Shown here one piece after another: positions 9,537-19,264 of a DNA stretch of 19,264 nt. Below the pieces are notes generated by a model. That model saw only the letters and a list, made by a program, of their open reading frames with translations. It did no database searches and was not told the DNA's origin. The first letter of the stretch is position 1, and each line of letters starts with the position of its first letter. The position numbers were made by a program, and so were the translations under genes. The DNA comes from Ophiocordyceps camponoti-saundersi (nom. inval.) (Eukaryota; Ascomycota; Sordariomycetes; Hypocreales; Ophiocordycipitaceae): the NCBI GenBank assembly GCA_003339415.1, contig PDHQ01000493.1:1-19264 (forward strand), given 5' to 3'.

Positions 9537-11294
9537 TCAGATCTCGCTAGATCCTATTATAGATAAAGACTTTATAGATAATGCTATCCGGTTAGGTTTA
9601 TTAAGTGCCTTAATAATATCTAAAGTTTATTTAAAAAGAACCTAATTATTACGGAGTTCTTTTCGTAACTTATTATTCTCTTACTTAAGTGCTTAGAGTC
9701 TGCTATTAACCTATATTATCCACTTAACAGGAGGCGATAAATATCTAGGTTTAAGGTTATAGTTATTAGCCTTAAGGAGAGCATTAATCTTCTTTTATAT
9801 TCTAGTTATAAATACCTCTCTATCCTCTTTATTATCCCTAACGGTTACTAAACTAGTTATTAATTTAGCTACTATTATCGGCTTAGTAGCGGTATTCTCT
9901 ATAAATACGTTATCTATTTATTAGCTAACGACTTATCTATTATTACTTAAGGAAGAGTTAGAACTAGAAATAGCGATAGGAGGAGCCTTATTAACTACAG
10001 GGGTCTAAGCTAGGGCTCTTCTACTTAGCATATCCTATTTAAAATAGCTTATTTGTTTCGTTATACGACCCTTACTTACAGGTTTCACCTTAGTAGCTAT
10101 TGCTAGCGATAATAATAATATTATAGCTAATATCGTCGGTGGTGGCTTTCTTACTAGCAGTTTTTATCGCTTGTGCTTCGTGGCCGCCTAATAGTCTGCT
10201 CTATCCCGTGCTACCTTATCGAGTAATCGTTTTAGCGTGCCTTAGCCGGCATTTAACGACTTAATAGGGGCCACTATAGTTTATATAGTGTTATTATTAG
10301 GGCTTAGGTTAGTCTATAGTTTATCGATCCGCTTAGCAGTCTTCGCTAGCGCTATACGTATTTCTATCTTATTACCCGACGCCGGGTGCAATATGTGATA
10401 GATTCGACGTAATGCTGCCTAATAGATCTAACGTCTAAAGTATCCGATTTAAACTTCCGTTATGCTATTAATCGAGAGGTTATTAGGAGGGTTTTTAATA
10501 TAGTCGTTAACCTTAAGCGTTAAGCTATAGAAGTCTTATAGAGGCGTTCGGGCTAAGATAAAGAATATAATGCTAACGTTGTTAGCGATAAGGAATAGCT
10601 CCTTTAGGGTATATAGGTATATAGGTAGGTACTATAACTCGAGGGCCTCTACTTTAGAGACCCCCTATAACTTAGCAATACGGGGTGTAATAACTTTATT
10701 TTCTGCTTTTATCTATATCGTCCTAATAACTAGCTAAGCTACCTATTAGCTATCCTAGGCTTTATTTTTAAAGTTACTATTAGCTAGCTTAATTATGTGA
10801 TTTGTTACTTTCTTCTAAGATCTTAAAATCTTAATCTATTTAAGACGGTAATCGCAGGTAAGGTAAGCGTATGCCTTATTAAATCCTACCTTAGAAGCTG
10901 CTTATATAGGAGCCGCTATATTAGCTAGCTTATTAGAGTCTGCTAGTAGAGGTGAAGGGTGTTCGTCCGTCAGCTCCCCTTTAGCACTTTATCCTAGTCT
11001 GCGGAAAATAAAGTTCGTATCCTACGACTAAAGGAAGTAGTCGTATAGTATACTTATAGGTGGGATATATTTGTCCGGGCGGATAGAACGCTTCTTATCG
11101 CGATAAGTCTTATAAAATACTTTAAATAATGCTCCTCTAAAGTCTTTATCTTTACTATAGATATCGAGCTTGCCCGATAGTTAGCATAGCAAGTTTTCGT
11201 TATCGGAAATAGAGTTAGGTGTATCTTCTCGAGTTCTCGTATCCTAAGATGCGCTCGTTATAGGGGCCTTATCCTTAGATAGTCGCGGGGCTAT
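9537..11294 (-). pseudogene. RIP-mutated 585-codon ORF of unknown function
   Basis: On the minus strand one frame runs from an ATA at 11294 (context AAG-ATA-GCC-CCG, which would be an ATG before a TpG->TpA change) to a TGA at 9539-9537. It is exactly 586 codons with no net frameshift. It contains roughly three dozen stops, nearly all TAA/TAG. The translation has an acidic, Ser/Thr-rich segment (TREDTPNSISDNENLL) near the start, then a long mostly helical basic body (KVGFNKAYAYLT; GVSKVEALEL; ALRRIYHILHPASGNK), a Lys/Arg/Pro region, and a C-terminal stretch with heptad-like spacing (ENNKLRKELRNN) that looks like a coiled coil. A pyrimidine-rich stretch with a T9 run lies just upstream. I see no DDE, retropepsin, zinc knuckle or RT motif. 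It could be a Gag or ORF1-type protein, an extra ORF of the neighbouring gypsy element (246 bp from its pol), or the protein of another element. Confidence 0.65.
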
Positions 11295-11533
11295 CTTAAA
11301 GAAAAAAAAAGGCAAGGAATATATAAATAGGTTATAAAGAAGCTCGAAAAATAAGGGTGCACGATAGTGCGGTTATTTTATAATACGTGGTTAGTTAAAA
11401 GGTTAGTATTATAAGAGGATAAAAAGGTAAGGTTATAAAATATAAAGCGGGGAAGAGAAAAGTTATATAAGAAGAGAAGAAGGAAGGAAAATAACGTAGT
11501 CACACTTAAAGTTTCCGCAGGCCTGCCAGCTTG
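11295..11533 (-). promoter_or_regulatory. Spacer between gypsy pol and the 585-codon relic
   Basis: Read on the minus strand this is pyrimidine-rich (TTCCTTCCTTCTTCTCTTC near 11490-11470) and ends in a T9 run just before the inferred start at 11294. That is a typical look for a fungal gene's 5' flank. It is too short to contain a normal gypsy 3' LTR unless that LTR is truncated. The part nearest the pol end (11510-11540) keeps several CpA/TpG steps. Confidence 0.35.
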
Positions 11534-14500
11534 CTAGGTAGCAGCTAGTTATTAGGTCTTAAATAGTTAGGTTAGTTATAGCATTTTCTTTAGCGAGTCC
11601 TTACAGAATAACAGCCCTTAGGCCCCTTTAATAGACAAATAGTTAATGTGCCTTAGTGTCTAGGATATCCTCCTAACCTGGTGATATAGCTTAAACGGCC
11701 TAATCCACGTTAGCTTAAGTTTCTATATACTAGGGGTTAGACTAGACTCGTCTCTCTTATTATAGATAGATATCCTATAATATATAATCTTATTAAACTT
11801 ACCTCTAGCTGCCTATCTCCGGTATTTAGCTTAGCTTATAAATTCTATAATAAGGTTAGCATATCTCCCTTATAGGGGCTATTCTACCTGCTCCCTAGAT
11901 CTTAAAGCTTCACGTAGTAATCCTATAGATTAAAATAGGTTTAGACCGGTCTAGGCTGTTCCGTAGAGTACTTTAGTAGGTAAGTAGCCTAAGGTCCTAA
12001 TAACCCTATAGTTAAGTTACCGCATAACTATTAGCAGATATTCGGACTAAGTGTTCTTAGGAGGCTATAACCCCTTTAAGAGTTACTAGAAGATCTTATT
12101 TATTACCTTAACTAAACCTATACTGCGATACGACTTAGATAGCGCCGTTACTTAAAATATATCTCTTACCGTTAAGAAGGCTAAGACTTCCCTTAATAAA
12201 AAAGCAGAACCTAGGTTAGAGTAGATAGCTATAAGTATAATCGTAATAAAGTCTAGCTAATTCCTTAAGCTAATAATAGTCTCCGAGGCTCCTATTATTC
12301 GGCAGGCTATAAGCTATATAAAGCGAGAGAAGTAATCGACTAATACTAGCATAAATTTAGTCCTATCTGTAGCCGTTAGGAATAGTCCTATATAGTCTAT
12401 AGTAAGGACCTAAAAGGGTGCTAAAATAAAGATTAGCTAATCCGGCGCCTTCGGCTTACGGTTAGAATATAAAATATATTCTCTATAACTTACTATATAG
12501 GATATAATATCCTAAGCTATTCTAGGCTAGAAGATATATATATAAAGTAGTCGACGCGTAGTATCTAGCCTAAAATAGCTACTTAAATCGTAAGCTTAGT
12601 AGAGTGCTTGCGGGATCTCGTGCCGGAGAAGGTATCTCTGCTACTTAGTTAAATAACTCCCTCGATATAGTAGGGTATTCGTTTATATTAACTATTTAAA
12701 AAATGCCGCCTATTGTCTAATACGATTCGCCGAGATATAGTTAAGCTTGTTAGGAACCTTGCTATATTATAGCTAATTTACTATATCTGCGTAGTAGTAG
12801 TCTATATAATAGTCTAATAGCCTCGACGCCCTATCCGCCTCTTTTACAAGTGCTATAGCTACTCGGAGGTCTACTCGGGTCTTATTATCTTATTTTTCCT
12901 AGGTTTATAAGGCTAATAAGGTATTCGATTAGAGTGTAGTTAGTTATAGCAAAGGGGCGCCTATCTTATTAGTAGGTGGTTTCTTAAGGGGTATACCCGC
13001 TAAGTGTTTAAGGAGCGCCTTATAGCCTTATAGGCTATCTTTCTATTTCTATAGTCCGGTATTTATATTAACTATTCCCTAGTTAGTAACGTCCGTAGCT
13101 TAGTATTCGTTAGATAGGAAGATAGTCCTAGATAAACTATTCGCAGCTTGGTTTCGCGAACCCTTAATGTGGGCAATCTTAATATTTAGCAGTCGCAGCT
13201 TAGTCACCTATCGAGCGTAGATACCTTTATAGCCCTTAGACGTTAGAAACTATATAATAGGGAAGTAGTCTATAAAGATAGTTAATTTATCTACTATACG
13301 AAATAGATATTAGTAACGACGGCAGAATTTAACTAAAGTATAAAGTTCTCGCTTATATATTCTATAGTTGCGCTATATCTTCGTAAAGAGAAAGGAGTCG
13401 TATAAGATCGGTACTAGGCTATCTCCTTATTCCTATAGGATAATGTAACCTGCTCCGAACCTTAAAGTATTTATATATATAAGTACCGGCTTATTAAGTT
13501 AAGGCCCGTAGATAGCTACTACTACTTCGGCGAGAGACTTAAGGATCGTGAAGGATAAAGCCTTAGATGGCCCCTATAAGAAGGGAATATTTCTAGTAAG
13601 TCGCGTTAATAGTCGGGAGAACTCCGCGCAATTAACTATCTATCTCCGGCAAGGTCCGATTACTCTAAGAAATGCCCTAACTTACTTCTAGTTCGTTAGC
13701 ACCGGCTATTCTTAGATTTTCTAAAGCCTCCTAGGCTTAATTATAATCCGTCTACCTATATAATACGTCTATCTTACTGCTAGGATTTCTATTATGCTAA
13801 GAAAGACCTTCTTAAAACTTAACCGGAGCAAGGCCTATAATAATCTAAGTAGAAAGTAGTCCCTAATAAACGCTTATTATTCCTCGAATATAGTATATTT
13901 TAAGAAGATATCGTCTATATAGTTATTAAGAGGCGCGATATAATAGCTTTTAGTAGGGACCGCTAATAGAGATAGTTCGGGCAGAGGTTCGGGTATAGCC
14001 CTAAATGCTAGCTTCGTTATTTCGGTGAAGCTATAAGCTACGGATTAGGTTCCCTGAGGGAGCCTTATAGGCTGCAATTAGGAAAAGCTAGGGATTTAAA
14101 ACGCTAGAACGTGGCGCAGTTTAGATACGATAAGTATAGCCTAGTAGCTATACTTTAAGTCGAATATACTAAATAAACCTATTCTTAGACCTAAGAGTCT
14201 ATTATAGAGCTCCGATAGTAACGGGATAGTAGTGCCTAGCAAGTCTTCGTTAACGTTATAGTAGTTAATTATTAATCGCATTTCGGCCTATAGGTTAGAC
14301 TCGTCCTTAACCACTATAATAGGTTCCGCTAACTATTAGCTTAACTCGCTATTAGCCGCTGCTATATACTTATAGATTCCTGAGTTAATATTCTTACGAA
14401 TAATTTTATTTATCTAGTATTATTCTAGGGCACTCTATCTCTTCTTTCTGCTACGGCACCATAGTTTAGTTCCCGGTATAATCCTTAGATAATGTAGGAA

Positions 14501-14660
14501 TAAGTCTATAGGTAGCATATCGCGTATATCCCGACCCTTAAGGTTACGATAAGTATAGAACGTGCGTGCGATCTCCTCTCGTAAGTGATCCGGGACTAAA
14601 GGTCCGAGCGTGATACTATAAGTATTAAACTATGCTATAACTGAATATTTATTAATAGAA
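11534..14660 (-). pseudogene. Gypsy pol relic: reverse transcriptase, RNase H, integrase
   Basis: One frame runs through 3.1 kb with only TAA/TAG-type breaks. RT: IPGTKLWCRSRKKR near 14480-14440, first catalytic Asp in FDLK (codon 14161-14159), LPQGT-S near 14055, and YIDD intact at 13921-13910. RNase H: FGAGYIIL, RNYRIYKREL, a Gly-Ser-Arg-Asn then SLSR block, from about 13490 to 13125; its first Asp reads Asn. Integrase: the H2C2 finger has AYDLSSYF and YREY (12487-12476), so His and Cys have become Tyr. The catalytic core has TIDYIG (Asp 12397-12395), SNLGSAF (Asp->Asn, 12217-12215) and VKVINK (Glu->Lys, 12109-12107), with exactly 35 residues between the last two (DD35E spacing). A C-terminal WIRPFKLY...LRHIN block follows, then a TAG at 11536-11534. 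Confidence 0.9.
13907..13921 (-). other. Reverse transcriptase catalytic box (YIDDI) of the gypsy pol
   Basis: The five codons read Tyr-Ile-Asp-Asp-Ile, preceded by Asn-Asn and followed by Phe-Leu-Lys. The two metal-binding aspartates survive, unlike the copia element's YIDN. This is the clearest single anchor for the strand and frame of the gypsy pol. Confidence 0.92.
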
Positions 14661-15059
14661 GTGTTAATTTCTTGTCGCTAAACTCTCCTCTATATTAGGA
14701 ATAGTAACGCCGATAGCCTATCTGCCTATAGCCTAGGCTAGTATTATCTACTTAAACTTTATTTAGTTATAAGTCTAGCAGCTAGATCGCTCTATAATTA
14801 TAGGGGACTATTAAGTACGGTCTCTGCAGCAGCTATAATTAAGGAAAGGAGATTAGAATCGACAAGGGGAGAATAGTAAGAAGCAAAAGCATAATTTATA
14901 TAAAAGTCTATCTAAGTCTGCATATATATAGCCTGCCTTATTAATCTAGGGGCGTAGCTTATAAATAAAGTAATCGGGTCTGTGATAAAATATATAAAGT
15001 CTAAACTAATAATAACGTTTCTAGTTAGTTGCAGTTTTATAACCTGCCTAGGTCGGCGC

Positions 15060-17640
15060 TAATAACCTAGTTTAACGATTTAGTCTAGTTATCGTTATTA
15101 TTCTTAGAAGTTAAGTCCTTAGAAGAGGTCTCGGAGTCGTTCTCGTTATCGCTATCTATACCCTCGGACGTTAATTTAGGGAGCCTAATAAACTTCTTTA
15201 AGATAGGCGGGGCGTTAGGCGCTAGAACTAACTTCTATCTTAGCGATATAGCTATTAGCGGGCCTTATAAGGCTACCGGCGTATCACCTTAATTACGATC
15301 CCTAATTATTAAAGTGCCGGTCTTAATATAGATAACGGCGTTAACGTTAAAGAGCTAAGGCATTCCTAATAGGAGGGGTAGGTTATCGACCACGGTATTA
15401 TTTTTAGGCTTAATAATCGCCTAGACTTCTCTAATTACCCTAGAGACGTTCACACTTAGGATAGTAAAGTTATAGATAGGAATACGTGATCCGTCCGCGA
15501 CTTTTATAGCTAGCTTGCTAAACCTAATATCCTTCAGGTTTATAACGGGGACCTTATTACGATCGGCAAAGTCGTAATTAATAAAACTTGCCTAAGACCC
15601 TTAGTCTGCTATTATATTTTTATCTGCTAGCTTTAAGGACTTATCCTTACTATCGACTTAGAATAAGATAGTGCATAAAACTCTAAAGGTCTTATAGCCC
15701 CTAGTTTCTTTAATTAAACGGGTATTAGTATCTTACCTAGCTAGGTTAACTCTATTACTATTAATATATACTACCTTAGACTTGCCCTTGCCCTTGCCTT
15801 TAGCCTTTATCTTTATAGAGGTCTGTCTCTTACGTAACGAGAGGTGCCTAAATTACTTAGCCCCTTTTAGACTTACTTGCTAGAAATCTACTAGATTAAT
15901 AGGCATAATAAATCTTTTCGCTAGTTTAATCTAATTAATATCACCTAAGCTATCTCTTGCCTAAACTTCTGCTAAACCTTTAGCTCTCTTCTTCTTATTA
16001 GCTATAGTGCTCTTCCTAGCATTAGATGGTCCCGGCCAATTAGGCACTTTAGGTGCTTTATAATAAAGGGTTACCTTTAGATTAGAGTTATTCTTAAACG
16101 TTTCTTCTAAAAGCGTTAGGTTAATTAATCTTTTCTTAATAGCTAGTTTGCTAAGGCCGGCTGCTATAACTAATACTATAAGTGCGTTACGAACTATCTT
16201 ACTAAGTTTAACGTTATCTCTATCTATTATAGCTAGGGATTAAAGCTTGCGAGCTATAGTATTAGTGTTATTAACGCTATATATATTACCTTATGCGGAC
16301 TTATCGATTCCTAGACTAATAATATTAGAATAAACGTTCCTAGTGCTATCTGCAGGTATATTATAGAGTTTGTTAATTAGACCTTAGTAGAGGTTCCGTT
16401 CTAAGAGGTTTTAATATCCTAGGTTAACCTAATACGCCGCAATAGCTTATATTATCGGTAGAGGTGCAGCAAATGCCTATTAAGGGGGCTTCGAGCCTCT
16501 GTTAGCTGTGGTCAGACCTCTTAAAATGTCTTTCTCCTAGCCTTAAAGATGCTGCGCTTCGGGAGTAATATAAGATATAGCATAGTGCCCGGGTTGCCCG
16601 TATTTGAAGCAAATAACCTAGTCTGGTGGAAGAGAAAGTAAACTATTTATATATATATTAGTCGAATCTTTCGGGTTTGCCTAGGTAACTTGTCTGCTAT
16701 CGTTACTACCACGGCCCCCGCGATAGGCTTCACGGAACTCGCGATACTTACTCTAGCGGTTATTCTAGCGGTAGTTATTTAAAGGGCGATAAGACCTACC
16801 TCGACCTCCTTGGTAGGTCCCACGATTTAAGCTATTAAGACAGTCTATCTAGTCTGGGCGAATATTGTTACTAGGATGCCCCGTCTAGTTAGGTTAGTCC
16901 TAATAGCTTGCCGTAGTTATATTAGCAGTGGCCTAGGGAGTTAATACTTGCTAGCGGGGCTTATATCCTAGTCTCTCCTTAACTAACGTATTAGGGGAGT
17001 GGCTAAACTTCTCTTAGAAGAGCTATCGTATAATTAAAGCTATTACTGCCTGCTTACGGGCCTAGCGCTTAACTTATTCCGTGAGACGAATATCCTTAGC
17101 TGCTTAGACGATGTCCTATACTTCTGCAAGACTTAAAGCTATTATAGCTCGTTAAGTAGTTATAATATATCGAAGTTCTTAGTCGGCTATGCCCGTGATA
17201 AACTTTTAGATAATTATACCGAGTATAGCTATCTCTAGTAGGGGAAGGACTTATATAGCCGATACCCGGTCTTATCTTCTAATAGACCGAAGCATCTAGC
17301 AAGTGCGATTATAGTACGTCTAGAGTAACTTACTATCTTACTAGCTAAATATTATTAGCACTCGAGGTTACTATAAGATATAGTTTAGAGCAAATCTCTC
17401 TTTAAGTAATATTTGCAAGACTTTTAAGTCCGCTTTAGTTACTATACTATTCTTAGCATTAATATAGACGTTATAAAGTAATGCGTTGCCGTTAATAAAG
17501 GGCATCTAAGGATTAGGATATGAAAGGTGAATAATATAGGACTAGGGTTATTACTAGTATATAGCTTAGATTAGTTTCCCTCGAAAGAGGAAGAAATTAA
17601 GCAAGCAATTAGCCTCTAACCTTATCTTCACAGCTTTTAT
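15060..17640 (-). pseudogene. Gypsy gag-protease relic
   Basis: One frame runs from about 17640 (an ATA before AAA-GCT-GTG, probably a mutated ATG; the next in-frame ATG is at 17505) to about 15060. The N-terminal part is a helical Gag core (KADLKVLQILLKERF and following). Next comes an Arg/Gly-rich stretch near 16830-16680 (GTYQGGRGRSY, AYRGGRGSN), then the zinc knuckle at 16611-16570, a long linker with a Lys/Gly run (KAKGKGKGKSK near 15800), and the protease. The protease active site reads Ala-Asp-stop-Gly-Ser (Asp 15606-15604), where live elements have D-S-G or D-T-G. The closing LLLGMP block is at about 15375-15358. An acidic tail (EGIDSDNENDSETSSKDL) ends it. The frame changes at least once between 15060 and 14660 before RT; whether a programmed -1 shift existed or only indels cannot be told. 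Confidence 0.85.
16570..16611 (-). other. Gag CCHC zinc knuckle with two Cys->Tyr changes
   Basis: The fourteen codons read CFKYGQPGHYAISY. The retroviral-type pattern is C-x2-C-x4-H-x4-C. The first Cys and the His survive; the second and third Cys are Tyr (TAC and TAT), each one TpG->TpA change away from TGC or TGT. In a live Gag this motif binds the element's RNA. Confidence 0.9.
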
Positions 17641-18062
17641 AAAAGTCGTATATCGCAAGTTAAGTCTTAGAGAGGACCTTAAGATAAAAACTCTACTAAA
17701 TAGAATTATAACTTTATTTTTAACTCTATACTTTTATATTATAAATTACTAATTTAAATACTTACTCTAGGGTCCCTAGCACTTAATTAAGTTAGTCTTA
17801 TCTTCCCTTCTCTTTCTTCTCTTATCTCTATATAGAAAACCGACTCCTTATTATTTTCTCTATAGAGAATTACTATCCGGCTTTTTCCCCTATAGCTAGA
17901 GACCCCCCCTTATATTAGTTAAAGCCTTTAGTTACCTAAGAAGTTACGCTACTTAGGTATCTACTACGCTTACTTAGGGTATCCTTCTTCCCCCGCTAAA
18001 ATAGCTTATATTTAAAAAGGTATTATATATTATACTCGTTTATATATAAAATTTTATATAGG
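17641..18062 (-). other. Probable 5' LTR or leader region of the gypsy element
   Basis: This gene-free interval lies directly upstream of gag on the minus strand. It contains pyrimidine-rich (plus strand) tracts at 17808-17826, repeated CTATAGA-type strings (CTCTATATAGAAAA, CTCTATAGAGAAT, CCTATAGCTAGAG), a C7 run near 17905, and AT-rich DNA near the gag side. Such composition is usual for an LTR, but no second copy was found left of 11534, and LTR termini (TG...CA) would have been altered by RIP. No primer-binding site was recognised. Confidence 0.35.
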
Positions 18063-18539
18063 ATCGTTATTATCGTTATAACTAAGTAGTATATTAATAA
18101 CTAGAAATATTAGCTTATTTAACTATATTATTATATCTTATAAAGCTTTAGGTATTCGCTTCTTAATCCTTAAAGAAATAGTAATAGTAGTAGCTATCTC
18201 TTTACGCAAATTATCGAGCTCTTCCTAAGATACTTCCTAAAGGTTATCTATTAACCTAAATACCGGTTAGGGTAGAGGGAGAAAGATATTAGTGCTTATT
18301 ATAGAGAGTATTAATCCTAGGGTATAGGATTATAATTCCCTAGCACTAAACTCGAGAGCTATTTGGTAGATATAAAAATATAGGTATACGTTATCGGACG
18401 AAATATCCTCGCTAACGTAAGCGAAGGGGTTATAGTCTTCGTCGGCGAATATTTCGGAGCTAGTATTATCCGATATAATATTATCCTAGCTAGTAAAGGG
18501 AGAATCGTAATATAGGTTATAATAATCGTAAGTATAATA
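18063..18539 (-). pseudogene. Minus-strand ORF relic, acidic N-terminal part, unknown product
   Basis: One minus-strand frame is open for 159 codons with few TAA/TAG breaks, and may extend upstream to about 18610. It begins with a Tyr-rich stretch (YYTYDYYNLYYDS), continues with an acidic region (SDNTSSEIFADEDYNPF, SEDISSDN), then a hydrophobic part, and ends with a basic helical stretch (EELDNLRKEI, RIKKRIPKAL). I recognise no family. It precedes the gypsy element on the same strand, but the intervening LTR-like stretch argues that it is a separate unit, perhaps the 5' part of a gene or element that the gypsy element interrupted. Confidence 0.45.
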
Positions 18540-19264
18540 CCCGGTATAGGTATATTAAAGGAGGTATTAGAGTATAAAAGGATATTATTCCGAGAGGTTA
18601 AGTTAGATATAATAGGAAGGGGGCAATAACTTATAAGTATTAGGGTTAATTTTATTTATCGATCCCCTTAGTATACTTATAGGATAAGAGAAGTAATAAA
18701 AATAAAAGATATATAAGAATAATAATAAGATAGGAGACGAATAAGAGAAAGAGAAATAACGGGTATATACCTAAAAATCGATATTCTCGAAATATAGTAT
18801 ATTCTAATATAGATAGAGGCGATATAGGTAGAATACTCGGTTTTAATAAGTAATCGTAATATCCGAATATTTACGATCGAATAAAGTATAGCGGGTATTA
18901 AGTAAATATAAGGTATTATCGCAATTAATTTAAGATCTTATATAAGAGGACTAAGGTCGCGGTTAGGCCGTTATTCTAGTCTTTTATTAGAGGTAAGGGA
19001 GGCAAATAGAGAAGAGAACAGGGAAATAGGGGCTAAAAAATAAAGAGTATCGAATAAGATAGTTAAAGGGGGCGGAGATAGAAGGAAGATAGGATAAGTA
19101 GGGGAGGAGGAGAAGGAGAGGGGGAGTAAAATAGTATTAATATATATAATAATAGTGCTAATACGTAAAATATTAAGTAACGATAGGACTTTTTTTTTCT
19201 TACGGATATATTAGAGTTAAGGGAGTATATAAATAGATCTCCGGAATAGTATCCGACGGCCGTA
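18540..19264. other. AT-rich interval with a purine tract, no assignable gene
   Basis: Apart from a possible short extension of the 18539 relic, no frame is convincing. The plus strand is nearly pure A/G from about 19050 to 19130 (GGGGGCGGAGATAGAAGGAAG, then GGGGAGGAGGAGAAGGAGAG) and purine-biased from 18985. A T9 run lies at 19191-19199. The tract is similar in kind to that at 8460-8575, but I saw no shared longer sequence. Confidence 0.45.

Larger units (their letters stand above)
11534..17640 (-). mobile_element. Degenerate Ty3/gypsy LTR retrotransposon (minus strand)
   Basis: Reading leftward on the minus strand the order is Gag with RGG box and CCHC knuckle, protease, reverse transcriptase, RNase H, then integrase. 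This is the Ty3/gypsy order. Gag and protease share one frame; RT, RNase H and integrase share another that is shifted. The RT/RNase H/integrase sequence style (LPQGT-S, YIDDIF, YDSFLF-K--RNY-IYKREL) matches a group common in Pezizomycotina genomes. I see no chromodomain after the integrase. All domains carry RIP stops and catalytic losses. LTRs were not identified with certainty: the 5' one should lie in 17640-18060, and the left flank offers no clear copy. The ends given are those of the coding region. Confidence 0.9.

Noticed and set aside
9537..11294. A pogo/Fot1-type transposase
   Set aside because: I could not place a DDE/DDD triad, a helix-turn-helix or terminal inverted repeats. The resemblance is only in the basic, helical composition.
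1..19264. An intact small effector-type gene of the kind found in fungal AT-rich blocks
   Set aside because: I found no ATG-started, stop-free ORF with a signal peptide and cysteine pattern on either strand.

Overview
The window looks like an AT-rich, transposon-filled block from a filamentous ascomycete (Pezizomycotina-type) genome that has been heavily mutated by repeat-induced point mutation (RIP). CpA and TpG are nearly absent, TpA is extremely common, and CpG is still common. The first 60 bases, for example, hold 12 TpA, 1 TpG and no CpA. In every recognisable reading frame the stops are almost all TAA or TAG, where Gln (CAA/CAG) or Trp codons would be expected. Key Asp, Glu, Cys and His residues are replaced by the residues that TpG->TpA or CpA->TpA change would give. 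I see no intact protein-coding gene.

Layout. 1-730: very AT-rich, nothing assignable. About 730-2030: a satellite-like array of about eleven ~125-bp monomers that alternate in two types, giving a ~250-bp dimer. 2040-3620: more AT-rich DNA with a weak plus-strand coding relic, whose second half resembles the protease region of a retroelement. 3880-4060: a GC-richer island. About 4500-7560: a Ty1/copia element on the plus strand, with clear reverse transcriptase and RNase H. 7641-7958: a short minus-strand ORF relic with a surviving ATG, behind a GC-richer leader (7960-8260). 8460-8575: a purine tract. 8635-8792: a 36-bp minisatellite. 8915-9380: a segment that escaped most RIP and contains a perfect hairpin. 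9537-11294: a minus-strand relic of a 585-codon ORF of unknown function, still in one frame throughout. 11534-17640: a Ty3/gypsy element on the minus strand, with gag (RGG box and CCHC knuckle), protease, reverse transcriptase, RNase H and integrase all readable. 17640-18062: a probable LTR or leader. 18063-18539: another minus-strand ORF relic, acidic at its N-terminal end. 18950-19140: a purine tract.

Nothing here is likely to work as a gene today. The two LTR elements, the satellite and the three unassigned ORF relics are the debris of successive insertions, later silenced and mutated. The unassigned relics, above all the 585-codon one next to the gypsy element, and the dimeric satellite are the parts least explained by known families. 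No LTR pair, target-site duplication or primer-binding site could be fixed by eye, so element ends are approximate.
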